From positions 1,683,001 through 1,747,000 of the forward strand of contig NZ_AP024485.1 in NCBI RefSeq assembly GCF_020886695.1: a stretch of 64,000 nucleotides of DNA, given 5' to 3'. The notes beneath the pieces are model-generated. The model was not told the origin of the DNA and did no database searches. It saw only the letters and a program-made list of their open reading frames with translations. A program made the translations under genes and the position numbers. Positions 37,392 through 47,672 of this stretch are shown piece by piece. Source of the DNA: Pseudodesulfovibrio sediminis (GTDB lineage Bacteria; Desulfobacterota; Desulfovibrionia; Desulfovibrionales; Desulfovibrionaceae). Numbering within the stretch: the first letter of the stretch is position 1; each line of letters opens with the position of its first letter.

Positions 37392-38402
37392 TTATTTGAG
37401 CAACGCGTCTGTGTCAGCGGCAAAAAGGGGTGCAGGATCAACCAGCTCGCCCAGCACCGACACCGAGAAATGCAAGTGCGGACCGGTGGCACGCCCGGAC
37501 ATGCCGGACAGGCCGATGGTCTGCCCGCGCTGCACCTTGTCCCCCTCTTTGACGGTGGGCTTTGACAGGTGGAAATACAAGGTCACCACACCGTTGCCGT
37601 GATCGATATAGACCGAATTACCGGCATAGTAGTGGTCACCCACCAGAATGACGATGCCATCGGCAGCCGCCTTGACCGGATTGCCCATGGGGGATCGCAG
37701 GTCGTTGCCACGATGCGGATTCTTGGGCTTGCCGTTGAGGATGCGCTGCAAGCCGTACTCGCTACTGACATCGCCATCAACCGGACGCAACAGGGGCAAC
37801 CGCCACATACGCACGGGCGACACCGTGTTCTTGGCCGCCGTGGTCTGTTCGCGCTCGGCCTTGATACGGTCATAGAAATCTTCGGACGGGGTCACCATGT
37901 CCTCGGGCAACGTCAGCTCCTGCTTGGGATACTTCTTTGAGGTCAGCTGGATGTCTCGACGAAATGTACTGTCCTTGCCGTCAATGGTGGCAATAACCGC
38001 CAGCTCCTTTTTGCCCGGCTTGACGTCAAGGACATCACTGCCGAGCATGACCAGAGCCACGTGCCGATTATTCCAGACTGAAATGGACGGCACCACTTCC
38101 TTGCCCATCCAATGGACGGACACGGACTCAAGAGGCTGATCAGAGGTCAATCGGACAAGAAACGGCTGCCCCACACCCGCACGGCTCGGTGCGGCCAGAA
38201 TAAGCGCGGACCCGGCATTGGCGGCCGGTTTGTCCTCGGCCTCGACGGCTGTCTCGGCATTGGCGGCATTGGCATCCTTGGGCAGGATCAGCCCGATGCC
38301 GTCGCCCTCTTCCAGCCCGAAATCCTGGGCAGTCACGGAAACGGGAACCAGCGGCAGGGTCAGTGTGATCATCATGAACAGGAACAGAAAAAACCGTTTC
38401 AT
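37392..38402 (-). CDS. M23 family metallopeptidase (LytM domain), second copy
   Basis: A 336-residue paralogue of the neighbouring gene. It has a signal peptide (MKRFFLFLFMMITLTLPLVPVSVTA), then an alanine-rich low-complexity linker (about residues 40-65) absent from the other copy. The beta-rich domain and LytM domain carry zinc ligands in NPHRGNDLR and GPHLHFSV. It lies 8 bases after xseA and directly before the first M23 gene. It probably cleaves or regulates peptidoglycan cross-links in the periplasm. Confidence 0.9.
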   Translation of the reverse strand: MKRFFLFLFMMITLTLPLVPVSVTAQDFGLEEGDGIGLILPKDANAANAETAVEAEDKPAANAGSALILAAPSRAGVGQPFLVRLTSDQPLESVSVHWMGKEVVPSISVWNNRHVALVMLGSDVLDVKPGKKELAVIATIDGKDSTFRRDIQLTSKKYPKQELTLPEDMVTPSEDFYDRIKAEREQTTAAKNTVSPVRMWRLPLLRPVDGDVSSEYGLQRILNGKPKNPHRGNDLRSPMGNPVKAAADGIVILVGDHYYAGNSVYIDHGNGVVTLYFHLSKPTVKEGDKVQRGQTIGLSGMSGRATGPHLHFSVSVLGELVDPAPLFAADTDALLK

Positions 38403-38410
38403 CTCAACCT

Positions 38411-39901
38411 CTATGCGTCATGTTTGCGTTCTTTGGAAACCGTGGCAGCAACATGCCCGTGTTTCACTCTGATATCAAGGGCATCCCCTTCCGCCACCTG
38501 CTTCGGGTCGCGCAAAAAGGAACCGTCCCCTTTGAGTTGTACCAATGCGTAGCCACGCTCAAGCGGGCCTTCTGGATCAAGCCCTTTGAGAGCGGCCTGC
38601 GCAAGTTCAAACGCCCGCACCTTGTCTGCGTGCGTGCGCTCCATCCCCTGCTCCAACCGCCTCGCCATGATCCCAAGATCGCTGACCGCGTCCTCCAGCT
38701 CATCCGGCCCGAACGCCCTTTCCATGCGATGCATCAGAGTGGACAGAGTCCTGCCCTCCACATCCACCCGCCCCACACCAAAGGCTCTGTTCAAGCGCTT
38801 GGACGTGCGGACCGTTTCGCCGACAGCCTCGTAATAATGGTCAAGCCCCGCGCCCTGCAATCGGGACATGAGCGAGGAGAACATATCTTCCATCCGTTCC
38901 AGCCGACGCTCGGGCGACAGCCACACAAGCGCCTTGCGCAAATGCTCGAAATGCGTGTTCTTGCCCTGCAGCCAGTTGGCATATGCCCGGCCAAGGTGCA
39001 TATCAAGGACATCCAGTCCCTGAGCCAGAACCTCACGTCGGGGCCATATCTCCTGTGCCGTATGGCTCGGCGTGGCCGCCCGTTTATCCGCCACGAAATC
39101 CGCGATGGACATGTCCGGCTCATGTCCCACGCCCGTGATCACAGGCAGACGCGCCCGAAAAATGGCATCGGCCACCGGCTCGGTATTGAAGGCCCACAGG
39201 TCCTCCAGCGAACCGCCGCCACGGATGAGCACGATGACCTCGGCCCAGTCGTCCGCGTCCACCTGATCGAGCGCCGCCGCGATCTGCTCCGATGCGCGGT
39301 CACCCTGCACCAGTGTCGGATAAATACGGATTTCCGATCCGGTTCCGCGGGTGTCGGCAATACGCAGAAAATCCCGGATGGCCGCTCCTGAACGGGACGT
39401 GACCACTGCCACCCGCTTTGGGTCGCGGGGCAGCGCGATCTTGCGGTCCTCATCAAAATAGCCCTTCTCTGCCAGCTTCTTCTTGAGCGCCTCAAAGGCC
39501 ACGGCAAGGTCGCCCACGCCCTGATCCTGCACCAACTCGGCCACCAGTTGATACTGGCCACGCGGTTCATACACATTCAGCCGTCCGGCGCAGAGCACTT
39601 CCATGCCGTCCTCGATGCCGCTGCCGGTCAACGCGGTGGCTCCGTGCTCTTCCTCGATTTCGCCGGTGAGCGGGTTGACCCGTTCCCCGCCCTGATCAAC
39701 GGGCCGTGCAGACTTCTGCGATGATTTGAACCAGACCACGGACAAGGCCGCGTCCCCGTCAGTGAGCGTGAAATACACATGCCCACTGGCCGGACGAGCC
39801 AGGTTGGACACCTCGCCACGCACCCAGACAAACGGAAATTCCGCTTCCAGCAGATTTTTGACCGAACGAGTCAGTTCACTGACAGTAAGAATATTGGACA
39901 A
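38411..39901 (-). CDS. xseA: Exodeoxyribonuclease VII large subunit
   Basis: Catalytic subunit of the single-strand exonuclease acting in mismatch repair and DNA clean-up. It has 496 residues. The N-terminal OB-fold has WVRGEVSNLARPASGHVYFTL. The core has VVTSRSGAAIRDFLRI and the conserved IRGGGSLEDLWAFN and TGVGHEPD segments. The start is a TTG at 39901 with GAAGG 6 bases upstream. Residues about 55-75 carry a short insertion (RPVDQGGERVNPLTGEIEEE) relative to the usual OB-fold. It is the first gene of the operon. Confidence 0.94.
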   Translation of the reverse strand: MSNILTVSELTRSVKNLLEAEFPFVWVRGEVSNLARPASGHVYFTLTDGDAALSVVWFKSSQKSARPVDQGGERVNPLTGEIEEEHGATALTGSGIEDGMEVLCAGRLNVYEPRGQYQLVAELVQDQGVGDLAVAFEALKKKLAEKGYFDEDRKIALPRDPKRVAVVTSRSGAAIRDFLRIADTRGTGSEIRIYPTLVQGDRASEQIAAALDQVDADDWAEVIVLIRGGGSLEDLWAFNTEPVADAIFRARLPVITGVGHEPDMSIADFVADKRAATPSHTAQEIWPRREVLAQGLDVLDMHLGRAYANWLQGKNTHFEHLRKALVWLSPERRLERMEDMFSSLMSRLQGAGLDHYYEAVGETVRTSKRLNRAFGVGRVDVEGRTLSTLMHRMERAFGPDELEDAVSDLGIMARRLEQGMERTHADKVRAFELAQAALKGLDPEGPLERGYALVQLKGDGSFLRDPKQVAEGDALDIRVKHGHVAATVSKERKHDA

Positions 39902-40026
39902 CTATTGCCTTCCCCAGCCCCATCCCTCTCCTGTGCTCAACGGCTTGTCAGGCCGTCCGCGCCAGCAAAAAAAAAGAGAGAGAGGCGAGCTATATTAATT
40001 CATACGTATTGAAGCTGGTCAAACAG

Positions 40027-40641
40027 CTACTTTGTCGCCACAGCCGCACCAGCGCCAATCATGATAGAGCCTGCGGTTCGGTTGAGGACCTTCCACATTC
40101 TGGTGGAGCGGACAGCGTTGCGACCTCTGGCGGCCAGCCATGCATAGCCTATGGGAACCGAAACGATGATCGGCACGATAATGGAAATCACCAACAGGAT
40201 ATCCGTGCCGGTCAACGCGGACATGTCCACGAAACCGGGCAGGAATCCGCAATAAAATGCGATGGCCTTGGGATTCCCCAGGGTCACGCAGAAACCGGCC
40301 AGATAGCTGCGACCGGCTCTGGCCGGGGCCTGACAGTCTCCGGCCTGCTGAACAGGCGGTTTGGCCAGCCAGCACTTCACGCCCAGGTAGATGAGATAGG
40401 CAGCGCCGGCCCATTTGAGAATGACAAAATACGAACCTATCTGCGAAGCCACCCAGCCCATGCCGAACAGGGCCGTGAGCAGGTAGATGACATCACCCGA
40501 GGCCAGGCCGCAGGAAAAAGCGGCACCAGCCTTGAAGCCACGAGCCAGGGACTGGGCCACCACCGCGGAAATGCCCGGTCCGGGGATCAGGGCAAAAATA
40601 AATGTGGCCAGTGCCAGTGCAATTCCACTTTCAAGCGTCAT
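40027..40641 (-). CDS. LysE/RhtB family exporter, first copy
   Basis: A 204-residue inner-membrane exporter with six hydrophobic segments. The family start is FALIPGPGISAVVAQSLARG, with GLASGDVIYLL and the TLGNPKAIAFYCGFLP loop typical of LysE/RhtB proteins that expel amino acids or derivatives. AGGAG precedes the ATG. It is divergent from the AraC gene. The substrate is unknown. Confidence 0.88.
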   Translation of the reverse strand: MTLESGIALALATFIFALIPGPGISAVVAQSLARGFKAGAAFSCGLASGDVIYLLTALFGMGWVASQIGSYFVILKWAGAAYLIYLGVKCWLAKPPVQQAGDCQAPARAGRSYLAGFCVTLGNPKAIAFYCGFLPGFVDMSALTGTDILLVISIIVPIIVSVPIGYAWLAARGRNAVRSTRMWKVLNRTAGSIMIGAGAAVATK

Positions 40642-40884
40642 CGTTCATCTCCTGTTCTTTGCTATACAACGGGCAACGTACCACCCCCCTCTTCGAGGTT
40701 CAACCGGAAAGCCCACATGGGACGGACCAGCAGGGGATCACTGTTTGACTGACCATCCGCAGTGACTACATTAGCAAAAGCCCGAAGAACCATCCCCCGT
40801 GACAAAAAGACGAATTCAGCAATTTTGTCCAAGTTTTCCCCTGAAGATTCGACTATCTTCAACAGACAGGACAGCGAGAGAAGT

Positions 40885-41718
40885 ATGACAACAGCACAGC
40901 AGAACACCTTTCAATTTGCGAAGGCAGAGAGTGATGTCGATATCACGGTTCTCAATGCTGTCATGGCAGATTTCTCCTACGCCAACCATGCGCATGAAGA
41001 CTTTGCGCTGGGAGTGACGCGTGAGGGTATTCAGGAGTTTTCCTGCAACGGCAGCCAGTTCCGCAGTGCTCCCGGCAACATCATTCTGTTCAACCCCGGC
41101 GACGTGCACAACGGCCACCCCGGAAATGAGGACGCACTGAAATACACAATGCTCTACCTTGATCCGAACCACCTCCTGTCGCTTGTCGGCTGCGCCTCTG
41201 AAACGGGAAGGAAACCATTTCGGATCGGGGAAAATCATTTTGAGGACAGGATGCTCCGACCCCTGATCATGGACATGGCCCAACTGGTGGCCGGAACAGC
41301 GCACACGCTCCTTGAATATGATCACCTCCTCTACGAAATAGCCAAACGACTGGCGCAGAGAATGGGCGTCTTCGCCCCTGATGCCTGGAAAGACACAAAA
41401 GACACCCTGTTGCTGAAGGTACGGGATCACATCCATGACCACATCAGCGAGGACATCTCGATTGACGACCTCAGTCAGGTGGCCAGCATCTCGAAATACC
41501 ACTTCATTCGTCTCTTCCGCAGCCAATTCGGGTTGACCCCGCACAGGTATATTCTCATCCACAGGATCAACCGGGCCAGAGAGGCCCTCGACTCGGGAAT
41601 AGCCCCCTCCACCCTGGCACAGGAACTGGGGTTCTTTGACGCGAGCCACATGAACCGTCACTTCAAAAGGGCATACGGCGTCACGCCCAAACAGTATCAA
41701 CGGCAGTTGACAAAATAA
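40885..41718 (+). CDS. AraC family transcriptional regulator
   Basis: A 277-residue regulator. The N-terminal cupin-like effector domain has HAHEDFALGVTREG and LFNPGDVHNGHPG. The C-terminal part has two helix-turn-helix motifs: ISIDDLSQVASISKYHFIRLFRSQFG and LAQELGFFDASHMNRHFKRAYGVTPKQY. The start at 40885 follows GAGAG; residues from the open frame before it do not resemble the family. A LysE exporter follows after 9 bases and another is divergent, so it probably controls both in response to a small molecule. Confidence 0.9.
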   Translation: MTTAQQNTFQFAKAESDVDITVLNAVMADFSYANHAHEDFALGVTREGIQEFSCNGSQFRSAPGNIILFNPGDVHNGHPGNEDALKYTMLYLDPNHLLSLVGCASETGRKPFRIGENHFEDRMLRPLIMDMAQLVAGTAHTLLEYDHLLYEIAKRLAQRMGVFAPDAWKDTKDTLLLKVRDHIHDHISEDISIDDLSQVASISKYHFIRLFRSQFGLTPHRYILIHRINRAREALDSGIAPSTLAQELGFFDASHMNRHFKRAYGVTPKQYQRQLTK

Positions 41719-41727
41719 GGACACCAC

Positions 41728-42327
41728 ATGCTCGGCATACTGCTCTATTGTGTAGGCGTAATGTATACGCCCGGCCCTGTGAACATTCTCAGTCTCAACA
41801 GCGGGATGCAACACAGACTGTCCGCACATTTCCCGTTCTGTCTGGGCGTAGGCGCTGCCCTCTGTTTCTGGTTTCTCCTTATCGGCTATGCTGGCGGCGC
41901 GATCATCAGCGAACAGGTGATGCCTTTCATCACGGCTTTCGGCGTCATGTTCATCCTGTACCTCGCCTACAAGATCATCTCGGCGGATGTCGACACGAAC
42001 CAGAGCGAAAACAGCGCGTGCCACTTCACTTTCAAGGACGGCCTGCTCATGCAGTTGCTGAATCCGAAATCATTTCTGGTCGTCCTGCCTGTGACAACAG
42101 TGCAGTTTCCGGCTGCGAACATTGAGGGGAGCGGCATTGCGATCTGGTCCATGGGGTTGGGCCTTCTCGGTTTCGGCGCGCCGCTCGCGTACGCGGCCTT
42201 CGGCGCGACCGTCACCAGCCGCATGAGCAGCACTGCCTGCTTCAAATACTTCAATATAATCATGGGGGTGATGCTGGTGGCTGTTGCCATGGACATGGTC
42301 TATCATCACATCTATCTCGCCATATGA
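41728..42327 (+). CDS. LysE family exporter, second copy
   Basis: A 199-residue membrane protein with six hydrophobic segments. It has MYTPGPVNILSLNSGMQHR, the LysE-family N-terminal loop, and LLMQLLNPKSFLVVLPVTT. It lies 9 bases after the AraC gene with an AAGGA SD, clearly in one operon. It differs strongly from the divergent LysE gene, so the two were not produced by local duplication. Confidence 0.87.
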   Translation: MLGILLYCVGVMYTPGPVNILSLNSGMQHRLSAHFPFCLGVGAALCFWFLLIGYAGGAIISEQVMPFITAFGVMFILYLAYKIISADVDTNQSENSACHFTFKDGLLMQLLNPKSFLVVLPVTTVQFPAANIEGSGIAIWSMGLGLLGFGAPLAYAAFGATVTSRMSSTACFKYFNIIMGVMLVAVAMDMVYHHIYLAI

Positions 42328-42347
42328 TCGTTCTCGGATATTGCTGC

Positions 42348-42387
42348 AAAAAAAGCCCGGCGCAGTGACTGCGCCGGGCTTTTTTTA
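42348..42387. terminator. Bidirectional terminator between lysE copy 2 and proS
   Basis: AAAAAAAGCCCGGCGCAG and CTGCGCCGGGCTTTTTTT form a perfect 11-bp GC stem around TGA with A and T runs on both sides. It serves both convergent genes. Confidence 0.92.
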
Positions 42388-42405
42388 TGAATATGAATAC
42401 TGAGC

Positions 42406-44151
42406 CTAGGCTATTTCAAGACCCCAGTTGTTCCAGATTTCCTTGCGCCATGCGGTAAAGGCTTCGGCAAAACCGTCCAGCGGCAGCTCGATCTTTTCGC
42501 CGGTCTTGCGATCCTTGGCCTCGATGATGCCGTTTTTGAGTCCCTTGCCGCCCAAGACCAACTGCATGGGGTAGCCGATGAGGTCGGCCTCGGCGAATTT
42601 GACGCCAGGACGTTCCTTGCGGTCGTCATAGGCCGCGTCAACACCGAGCTTCATGATCTCGCCATACAGCTCTTCAGCCTTGTCAGCCACATCCTGATCC
42701 TTGCCGCCCAGGGAGATCAGACAGACCTCGAAGGGAGCGATGGAGGGCGGGAAACAGCAGCCGTTCTCATCATTGTTCTGTTCGATGGCAGAGGCCACGA
42801 TACGGGACACGCCGATACCGTAGCAACCCATGACCATAGGCTTGGACTTGCCGTTCTCGTCAAGGAACGTGGCTTCCATCTTCTCGGAATACTTGAGGCC
42901 GAGTTTGAACACATGGCCCACTTCGATGCCTCTGGTGAACTCGATCTTGCCACCGCACTCGGGGCAGGGATCGGTTTCCTCGATGACACGCAGATCAGCG
43001 TAGCGTTCGATGGTGCAGTCGCGCTCCAGGGCCAGATGCAGCACATGGGTGTCGCTCTTGTTGGCACCGGCCACCCAGTCGGTGGACATGGTCAGCTCGC
43101 GATCGGCATAGATGGGCACGTTCGTGTCCAACCCGGCGGGACCGGCAAAACCGACAGGCGCGTTGGTCAGCTCCCTGACCAGTGCTTCGTCTGCCATTTC
43201 GATCTCGTTGCCGCCCACGATGTTGCGCAGCTTGATGTCATTGAGTTCGCGGTCACCGCGCACCAGAGCGGCCACAGGCTCGCCGTCCACCACGAGGAGC
43301 AGCGTCTTGACCAGCTTGTCAGCGGTGATGTCGAGGAAGGAACAGACCTCCTCCACGGTATGCACGCCGGGAGTGGCCACTTCTTCCATGGCGGGCACAG
43401 CGGATTCGTCGACCTCGGGCTTGGCCTCGGGCAACTTGACCCGCGCCTTCTCAAGGTTTGCGCCGAACTCGCAGGAGAGACAGGAGGCAATGGTGTCCTC
43501 GCCGGTATCGGCCAGGACCATGAACTCGTGGGAGAAATCGCCACCGATGGCACCGGAGTCCGCCTGCACAGGCTTGAAACGGAGACCGATGCGGGAGAAC
43601 GCGGCCCTGTAGGCTTCGAACATCTCCCAGTAGGATTTCTCTGCGCCGTCCTCGTCCTTGTCAAAGGAGTAGGCGTCTTTCATGATAAATTCACGTCCGC
43701 GCATGAGGCCGAAACGGGGCCGGATTTCATCACGGAACTTGGTCTGAATCTGATAAAGATTCACGGGCAACTGCTTGTAGGACTTGATCTCGCCACGAAC
43801 CAGATCGGTAATGACCTCTTCGTGGGTGGGGCCGAGGCAGTAGTCGCGGCCATGACGGTCCTTCACGCGCAGCAGTTCCTTGCCGTAGTAATCCCAGCGT
43901 CCGGTTTCCACCCACAGATCAGCGGGCTGGACCATGGGCAGAAGCACTTCCATTGCCCCGGCGCGGTCCATCTCCTCGCGAACGATGGCGGCCACCTTGT
44001 TGATGGAGCGGAGGCCGAGCGGGAGATAATTGTAGATGCCGCTTGTCAGCTTGCGGATCATGCCCGCACGCATCAGCAATTTATGGGAGACCACATCGGC
44101 GTCAGCCGGATCTTCTTTCAGGGTCGGAATGTAGTAACGGGAAAGACGCAT
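42406..44151 (-). CDS. proS: Prolyl-tRNA synthetase
   Basis: A class II aminoacyl-tRNA synthetase of the bacterial type, 581 residues, with the insertion (editing) domain between motifs 2 and 3. Visible are [18 protein letters not shown], the catalytic core with [28 protein letters not shown], the editing region around residues 220-380, and motif 3 with GCYGIGVSR. The C-terminal anticodon-binding domain is complete. It lies 3 bases after ispG and is translated with it. Confidence 0.97.
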   Translation of the reverse strand: MRLSRYYIPTLKEDPADADVVSHKLLMRAGMIRKLTSGIYNYLPLGLRSINKVAAIVREEMDRAGAMEVLLPMVQPADLWVETGRWDYYGKELLRVKDRHGRDYCLGPTHEEVITDLVRGEIKSYKQLPVNLYQIQTKFRDEIRPRFGLMRGREFIMKDAYSFDKDEDGAEKSYWEMFEAYRAAFSRIGLRFKPVQADSGAIGGDFSHEFMVLADTGEDTIASCLSCEFGANLEKARVKLPEAKPEVDESAVPAMEEVATPGVHTVEEVCSFLDITADKLVKTLLLVVDGEPVAALVRGDRELNDIKLRNIVGGNEIEMADEALVRELTNAPVGFAGPAGLDTNVPIYADRELTMSTDWVAGANKSDTHVLHLALERDCTIERYADLRVIEETDPCPECGGKIEFTRGIEVGHVFKLGLKYSEKMEATFLDENGKSKPMVMGCYGIGVSRIVASAIEQNNDENGCCFPPSIAPFEVCLISLGGKDQDVADKAEELYGEIMKLGVDAAYDDRKERPGVKFAEADLIGYPMQLVLGGKGLKNGIIEAKDRKTGEKIELPLDGFAEAFTAWRKEIWNNWGLEIA

Positions 44152-44154
44152 GTA

Positions 44155-45225
44155 TCACTGTCTCCTTTCTTCGAGGAATCGATTAATTTCTTGCATGAAT
44201 TCGGGCAGAAGATTGTCGTTGCCCTTGACCTTGCGAACGACTTCGCCCTTGCGGAAGATGATGCCCAGATCGCGGCCACCGGCGATGCCGATATCTGCTT
44301 CCTTTGCTTCGCCGGGCCCATTGACCACACAGCCCATGACAGCCACGGTAAAGACCTCTTCCACGCCTCTCAGCGCCTCTTCCACCTTCTCTGCCAGCTC
44401 GATGAGCGCGATCTCGGTACGTCCACAGGTTGGGCAGGATATAATCTCCGGGCCGCGTTCGCGCAAGCCCAAAGATCGGAGGATTTCATATGCCACGCCG
44501 ATTTCAGCCACCGGGTCGTGGGTCAGGGAGACGCGCAGAGTGTCGCCGATCCCTTCGTACAGCAAAATGCCGAGTCCCACGGCAGACTTGACCGCGCCGC
44601 GCACCAGTGTCCCGGCTTCGGTGATGCCGATGTGCAGCGGATAGTCCACCTTCTCGCTCATGAGCCGGTAGGCCTTGATCGTGTTCAGGACAGACGAGGT
44701 CTTGAGTGAAATCTTGATATCGTGGAAGCCGCGCTTTTCCAGCATGGCGATATGCCGCAACCCGGACTCGACCATGGCCTCGGGCGTGGGACCGCCAAAC
44801 TGACGGAGCAAATCCTTTTCCAATGAGCCGCCGTTGACGCCGATGCGAATGGGCGTCCCGTACCCCATGGCCGCCCGGACCACGGTGTCCACCTTCTGCT
44901 CGTCACCTATATTGCCGGGGTTGATGCGCAGCCCCTCAAACCCGGCCTCCAGCGCGGCCAGTGCGAGCCGGTAGTCGAAATGGATATCCGCAATGAGCGG
45001 CACCGAGGACTGTTCCCTGATGTCGGCAAGGACGGCTGCGGCCTTTTCATCGGGCACCGCCAGGCGCACCATCTCGCACCCGGCGTCAGCCAGACGGTTG
45101 ATCTGCGAGACGGTCTCGAAGACGTCACGGGTGTCGGTGTTGCACATGGACTGAACGCGAACAGGGTTGTCCCCGCCCACGCCGACATCGCCAAGATTCA
45201 CTGTGCTGGTTTGCTTGCGTTCCAT
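44155..45225 (-). CDS. ispG: 4-hydroxy-3-methylbut-2-enyl-diphosphate synthase
   Basis: The iron-sulfur enzyme of the MEP pathway that makes HMBPP. I start it at 45225 (MERKQTSTVNLGDVGVGG), giving 356 residues; the frame is open to 45273 and no start has a clear SD. Landmarks are VQSMCNTDTRDV, IRIGVNGGSLEKDLL, and the cluster-binding cysteines in ISCPTCGRTE and MGCVVNGPGEA. It forms a two-gene unit with proS. Confidence 0.95.
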   Translation of the reverse strand: MERKQTSTVNLGDVGVGGDNPVRVQSMCNTDTRDVFETVSQINRLADAGCEMVRLAVPDEKAAAVLADIREQSSVPLIADIHFDYRLALAALEAGFEGLRINPGNIGDEQKVDTVVRAAMGYGTPIRIGVNGGSLEKDLLRQFGGPTPEAMVESGLRHIAMLEKRGFHDIKISLKTSSVLNTIKAYRLMSEKVDYPLHIGITEAGTLVRGAVKSAVGLGILLYEGIGDTLRVSLTHDPVAEIGVAYEILRSLGLRERGPEIISCPTCGRTEIALIELAEKVEEALRGVEEVFTVAVMGCVVNGPGEAKEADIGIAGGRDLGIIFRKGEVVRKVKGNDNLLPEFMQEINRFLEERRQ

Positions 45226-45542
45226 AAGGAGTGGCACGTTACGCAATTTCCCGGGGCAAGCCAAGCGTGCCATGCTTCCGGCAAAAAATGTGCTGCATGA
45301 CGCAGCCGGGACTTCACCGCCGGGACGAATTTGAAAAGCATGAAGAATACAAAATCATGAGGAGCTGCGGTGTTGACAGATTGTATCGAGACAACCATTT
45401 GTATTTGGTGTATAAATTTCAATTGCCCATCTTAAAGTCATGGTATGGGCCAAGTGGTCACCCATCTCGCTTTAAATAATAATGGTGAACCATAAGTCTT
45501 CTATTTATTATTCAATAAATAATTAACAACGGAGCTTGAACC
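45226..45542. other. Intergenic region upstream of the chemoreceptor gene, no gene seen
   Basis: These 317 bases hold the divergent promoters of ispG and the chemoreceptor gene. A TTGACA at about 45372 and a very AT-rich stretch at 45475-45530 suggest regulatory DNA, but I cannot assign a good -10 box, nor a sigma-28 or sigma-54 site. Confidence 0.4.
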
Positions 45543-47543
45543 ATGAAACTCAATGTTCGCACAAAGATTCTCCTTTCATTTGCTGGCTCCCTGTTACTGT
45601 TATGTGCAGCGATCCTATCTGTCAGCCTGACCTCAATCTACAGAGACTCGGTCAATTACAGTATGACGTCTGCCGCAGGGCAGTTGAAGCATATTGACGG
45701 CACAATCTCCATGTATATGCAGGAAACGCTGAACAACACGGTCATGATGGCAGATGATCCACGCGTCAGAAGAGTCGATGAGATCCTGACCAACTATCTC
45801 GATCCCAACGGGAGCTACACGACCACGGACCCTGTACCGGGAGATGATCTCGGACGGGAAATACGCGGATTCTACCAGATGATTCTGGCCTCCCACCCAA
45901 GCTACAAGGATTGCTACATCGGCACCAGCAACGGTGGATTCATCATCGGCGGCGATGACCCGCTCCCGGCAGGCTACGACCCGCGCAAACGCCCCTGGTA
46001 CAAGACCGCCGCGGCCGCCCCTGACAGGCCGACCATTTCCAAGGCGTACATTTCCACCACCAACGAACCCATGGTCAGTACTGGCAAGGCAGTAAAGGGA
46101 AGCACAGGCATCCTTGGCGTTGCGGCCATGGATCTTTCACTGTCACAGCTGACCAAACTCATCGAGCAGGTCAAACTGGGCGAAACCGGCTACGTCATCA
46201 TGGTTCAGGACGACGGCGTCATCATCGCTGACCCCCGTCATCCTGACAATAACTTCAAGAATGTCAGCGAGCTGCCCGACAAGCTCTATGCCAAGGCCTT
46301 TGCCATGCAGAAAGGAGCGATAGAAGGTCCCATCAACGACATCGACGTCATGGCCGTTGTGCACACCTCGCCGGTCCTCAAGTGGAAATTCATCGCCTTT
46401 ACCCATGTTTCCGAAATCATGGCCCCGGTGTGGTCCAACGCCATAAGCGCGACACTGCTTTCGCTTCTGGCGCTCCTCATCATCGCCGTGATCATGTGGT
46501 TCTACATGAACGGATTGCTCATCAAGCCTCTCAGTGAAATCGTCGGCGTCCTGCAACTGGCATCCGGCGGTGATTATACCGCTCGTGTCAAAGCGGATCG
46601 CAAGGATGATATCGGTGAGATATTCACCGCCCTCAACACCATGTCCGAAAAACTGTCAGCCGTAGTCGGTCAGGTCGTGGACGGCAGCTCCCATGTGGCC
46701 TCAGGTAGCGAGGAGCTGTCCGGCACCTCGCAGTCCCTGTCTCAGGGAGCGACACAACAGGCTTCCGCCCTCGAAGAGGTCTCGTCCTCCATGGAAGAAA
46801 TGGCCGCGAACATCCGCGCCAACGCCGAAAACGCCAAGCAGACGGAAACCATCGCCGCCCATGCGTCGGAAAACGCCCATATCGGCGGCACCGCGGTCAA
46901 GGAAACAGTCAAGGCCATGCAGGAGATCGCCGAAAAGATCTCCATTATCGAAGAAATTGCACGCCAGACCAACCTGCTCGCCCTGAACGCAGCCATTGAG
47001 GCCGCACGGGCTGGTGAACACGGCAAGGGGTTTGCCGTGGTTGCCGCAGAAGTTCGCAAGCTGGCAGAGCGAAGCGGACAGTCCGCAGCAGAGATCAGCG
47101 AGCTTTCATCCAACAGTGTGGAAGTAGCCGTCAAGGCGGGCGACCTCCTGGGCGCGATGGTCCCGGATATTGAGAAGACCGCAGAACTCATTCAGGAAAT
47201 ATCGGTGGCAAGCAACGAACAGAACACCGGTGCCGAACAGATCAACTCGGCCCTGCAACAGCTTGACCATGTGGTTCAGCAAAACGCCGCCGCATCTGAA
47301 GAAATGGCTTCGACATCGACCGATCTGGCCAACCAGGCTCACGGACTGCAGCAGATCATCTCCTTCTTCAAGGTCAACAACAGCGGCTCGCGCATGCCGA
47401 CAATGCCCACCAAAACCACCCGGGTGGCCCCGGCGCAACCCGCAAAACCGTTGCCACAGGCAAAGCCGACCCCTGCGCCTGACGCAGACGGCGTGGCCCT
47501 CTCTCTGGATGACGGAGACGATGGAGACTTCGAACGCTTCTAG
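45543..47543 (+). CDS. Methyl-accepting chemotaxis protein with dCache-type sensor
   Basis: A 666-residue chemoreceptor. It has an N-terminal membrane helix (about residues 8-28), a periplasmic double-Cache sensor of about 270 residues (including [10 protein letters not shown] and GVAAMDLSL), a second helix at about 300-325, HAMP, then the long coiled-coil signalling domain. The CheA/CheW-binding hairpin tip has [22 protein letters not shown] proline/alanine-rich tail ends in DGDFERF, which resembles a C-terminal tether for adaptation enzymes, an inference. Cache domains sense small metabolites; the ligand is unknown. It stands alone and ends in a strong terminator. Confidence 0.94.
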   Translation: MKLNVRTKILLSFAGSLLLLCAAILSVSLTSIYRDSVNYSMTSAAGQLKHIDGTISMYMQETLNNTVMMADDPRVRRVDEILTNYLDPNGSYTTTDPVPGDDLGREIRGFYQMILASHPSYKDCYIGTSNGGFIIGGDDPLPAGYDPRKRPWYKTAAAAPDRPTISKAYISTTNEPMVSTGKAVKGSTGILGVAAMDLSLSQLTKLIEQVKLGETGYVIMVQDDGVIIADPRHPDNNFKNVSELPDKLYAKAFAMQKGAIEGPINDIDVMAVVHTSPVLKWKFIAFTHVSEIMAPVWSNAISATLLSLLALLIIAVIMWFYMNGLLIKPLSEIVGVLQLASGGDYTARVKADRKDDIGEIFTALNTMSEKLSAVVGQVVDGSSHVASGSEELSGTSQSLSQGATQQASALEEVSSSMEEMAANIRANAENAKQTETIAAHASENAHIGGTAVKETVKAMQEIAEKISIIEEIARQTNLLALNAAIEAARAGEHGKGFAVVAAEVRKLAERSGQSAAEISELSSNSVEVAVKAGDLLGAMVPDIEKTAELIQEISVASNEQNTGAEQINSALQQLDHVVQQNAAASEEMASTSTDLANQAHGLQQIISFFKVNNSGSRMPTMPTKTTRVAPAQPAKPLPQAKPTPAPDADGVALSLDDGDDGDFERF

Positions 47544-47568
47544 ACAGAACGACACTGTACGCACTTCT

Positions 47569-47609
47569 GGTGACGGCGGCTCCATTGAGGGCGGCCGTCA
47601 CCTTTTTTT
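47569..47609 (+). terminator. Intrinsic terminator of the chemoreceptor gene
   Basis: GGTGACGGC pairs with GCCGTCACC, followed directly by seven T. Confidence 0.88.
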
Positions 47610-47672
47610 GCCCACCGAAACCACACCGACTCAGGGCGAGCAATGCCGGAAAATCGGCACGTGGAAGACGGC

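Noticed and set aside
42913-44709. 598-codon plus-strand open frame opposite proS and ispG
   Set aside because: It lies antisense to two certain genes and has shadow-type composition.
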